5,028 nt of DNA from DATDOO01 sp035293245. Lineage in GTDB: Bacteria; Pseudomonadota; Gammaproteobacteria; Methylococcales; Methylococcaceae. Position 1 is the first letter of the stretch; the number at the start of each line of letters is the position of its first letter. Shown here piece after piece: positions 4,394 to 5,028 of the stretch. The notes beneath the pieces were generated by a model, which saw nothing but the letters and a program-made list of their open reading frames with translations, was not told where the DNA came from and ran no database searches. Made by a program: the position numbers and the translations under genes. Where the stretch lies: positions 1 through 5,028 of the forward strand of contig DATDOO010000165.1 of NCBI GenBank assembly GCA_035293245.1, read 5' to 3'.

Positions 4394-5028
4394 GCGCGGC
4401 TCATTCCGGTCCTGCCCAGGAACCTTCCTTGATCCGTGGACCTGAGCCATCTCCCCCCCTTTTGGAAAAGGAGGGCAGGGGGGATTTTCCGGGCGACCTT
4501 TCGCGGCAAGGACAGGAAATCTCCCCTAACCCCCTTTTAGGAAAGGAGGGAACCGGATCGGGAGGGGGTGAGCAACGCATTCGCTTCGCGCGTTTATTGG
4601 ACGATGCGCCCGAGGCGGCGCGTGCCGAGATCTGGCTGGAGCGGCTCAAGCCCTACCGCCACAGGCTGGACGCGCCCGTGGAGCCGGTGGTGGCGGGCAA
4701 GCTGATCCGCATGGTCGGCCTGACCCTGGAAGCGGTCGGCTGCCGCGCGGTGGTCGGCGGCCGCTGCCTGGTGGAGAATTCCGAAGGCAAGACCGTCGAG
4801 GCTGAAGTGGTGGGCTTTTCCGGCGAGCGGTTGTTTCTCATGCCCACCGGCGAAGTGCGCGGCCTGGAGCCCGACTCGCGCGTCATTCCCACCGGGCGCG
4901 CTTGCGCCGCGCGGGTCGGTTTCGAGTTGCTGGGGCGGGTGATCGACGGCGCCGGCTATCCCCTGGACGGCAAAGGTCCGCTCAACGCCGGGCAGTCCCG
5001 CTCCCTGTCGAGCATTCCCATCAACCCC
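4390..5028 (+). CDS. fliI: Flagellum-specific export ATPase FliI, N-terminal part, with unusual N-terminal extension (partial)
   Basis: FliI is the ATPase of the flagellar type III export apparatus, related to the F1 beta subunit. The frame is open from GTG 4390 to the window end (213 codons). The GTG overlaps the fliH stop (GTGA) and has GGAG at 4377-4380, 9 bases upstream. The family match begins near residue 83: LERLKPYRHRLDAP, then the N-terminal beta-barrel GKLIRMVGLTLEAVG (103-117), AEVVGFSGERLFLMP (138-152), LLGRVIDGAGYPLDGKGPL (180-198) and INP at the edge. The Walker A motif lies beyond the window. Enterobacterial FliI has only about 10 residues before the equivalent of 'WLERL', so this copy carries roughly 70 extra. 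Of these, residues about 21-54 are encoded by a pair of palindromic repeats. A later, non-ATG start cannot be excluded. The ATG at 4383 is in another frame and stops at 4443. Confidence 0.9.
   Translation, partial: MSAAHSGPAQEPSLIRGPEPSPPLLEKEGRGDFPGDLSRQGQEISPNPLLGKEGTGSGGGEQRIRFARLLDDAPEAARAEIWLERLKPYRHRLDAPVEPVVAGKLIRMVGLTLEAVGCRAVVGGRCLVENSEGKTVEAEVVGFSGERLFLMPTGEVRGLEPDSRVIPTGRACAARVGFELLGRVIDGAGYPLDGKGPLNAGQSRSLSSIPINP
4450..4490 (-). repeat. Palindromic repeat copy A inside fliI
   Basis: The core CCCCCTTTTGGAAAAGGAGGG (about 4455-4475) folds back on itself, with one C-A mismatch at 4457/4472. It is followed by the flank CAGGGGGGATTTTCC (4476-4490). The reverse complement of the whole unit reads like copy B, so the two lie head to head. 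Translated in the fliI frame it gives SPPLLEKEGRGDF, a peptide of the kind often seen when C5T4-type dispersed repeats are wrongly translated. Confidence 0.7.
4515..4551 (+). repeat. Palindromic repeat copy B inside fliI
   Basis: The unit begins GGAAATCTCCCCTAAC (4515-4530) and continues into the palindromic core CCCCTTTTAGGAAAGGAGGG (4531-4550). The core pairs CCTTT (4533-4537) with AAAGG (4542-4546) and has a C-A mismatch (4532/4547) at the same place as in copy A. Its left flank is nearly the complement of copy A's right flank, across a 24-base spacer (4491-4514). It is read in the fliI frame as EISPNPLLGKEGT with no stop. Confidence 0.7.

Noticed and set aside
4383..4445. fliI or a short peptide starting at ATG 4383
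   Set aside because: This frame stops after 20 codons at 4443, and the ribosome binding site is only 2 bases from the ATG. The GTG at 4390 leads into FliI.
3416..4450. Antisense open frame of 344 codons opposite fliH
   Set aside because: Shadow frame of fliH with no recognisable motif and no ribosome binding site or promoter evidence.
4450..4551. CRISPR-like array from the repeated C5T4 units
   Set aside because: There are only two units, in opposite orientation and with internal palindromes; this is a paired palindromic element, not regularly spaced direct repeats.

Overview
The window is the start of a flagellar basal-body/export operon, fliE-fliF-fliG-fliH-fliI, all on the + strand, with fliI running off the right edge. 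Composition is GC-rich, the genes are tightly packed, and a -24/-12 (sigma-54, RpoN) promoter precedes fliE. Together these suggest a polar-flagellated gammaproteobacterium of the Pseudomonas/Vibrio/Methylococcales regulatory type. High GC plus several palindromic dispersed repeats would fit a Methylococcaceae-like genome, but that placement is inference only.

Layout. Positions 1-135 hold the last 44 codons of an unidentified gene, possibly a transposase. Positions 136-373 are a promoter/leader region. It contains an inverted repeat, a perfect 7-bp-arm dyad (192-208), a near-consensus sigma-54 promoter (223-238) and a G/C-rich palindromic repeat (about 292-333) inside the predicted fliE 5' leader. 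Then come fliE (374-685), fliF (725-2413) and fliG (2406-3419, overlapping fliF by 8 bases). A 179-base spacer full of overlapping hairpins follows (3420-3598), then fliH (3599-4393) and fliI (GTG at 4390, overlapping the fliH stop as GTGA, open to 5028).

How the genes work together. FliF forms the MS ring in the inner membrane. FliG sits on its cytoplasmic C-terminus as the rotor/switch protein. FliE joins the MS ring to the rod. FliH and FliI are the stator-like regulator and the ATPase of the flagellar type III export apparatus. All five are needed early in assembly, which fits one RpoN-driven transcript.

The unusual part is the invasion of this operon by palindromic repeats. Three different-looking families lie at three sites: the fliE leader, the fliG-fliH spacer, and inside the 5' coding region of fliI. 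The last is a head-to-head pair of imperfect palindromes (about 4450-4551). It is read in frame without a stop and would give FliI an N-terminal extension of roughly 80 residues ahead of its conserved domain. This resembles in principle the in-frame palindromic elements of Rickettsia genes and is the most interesting observation in the window.
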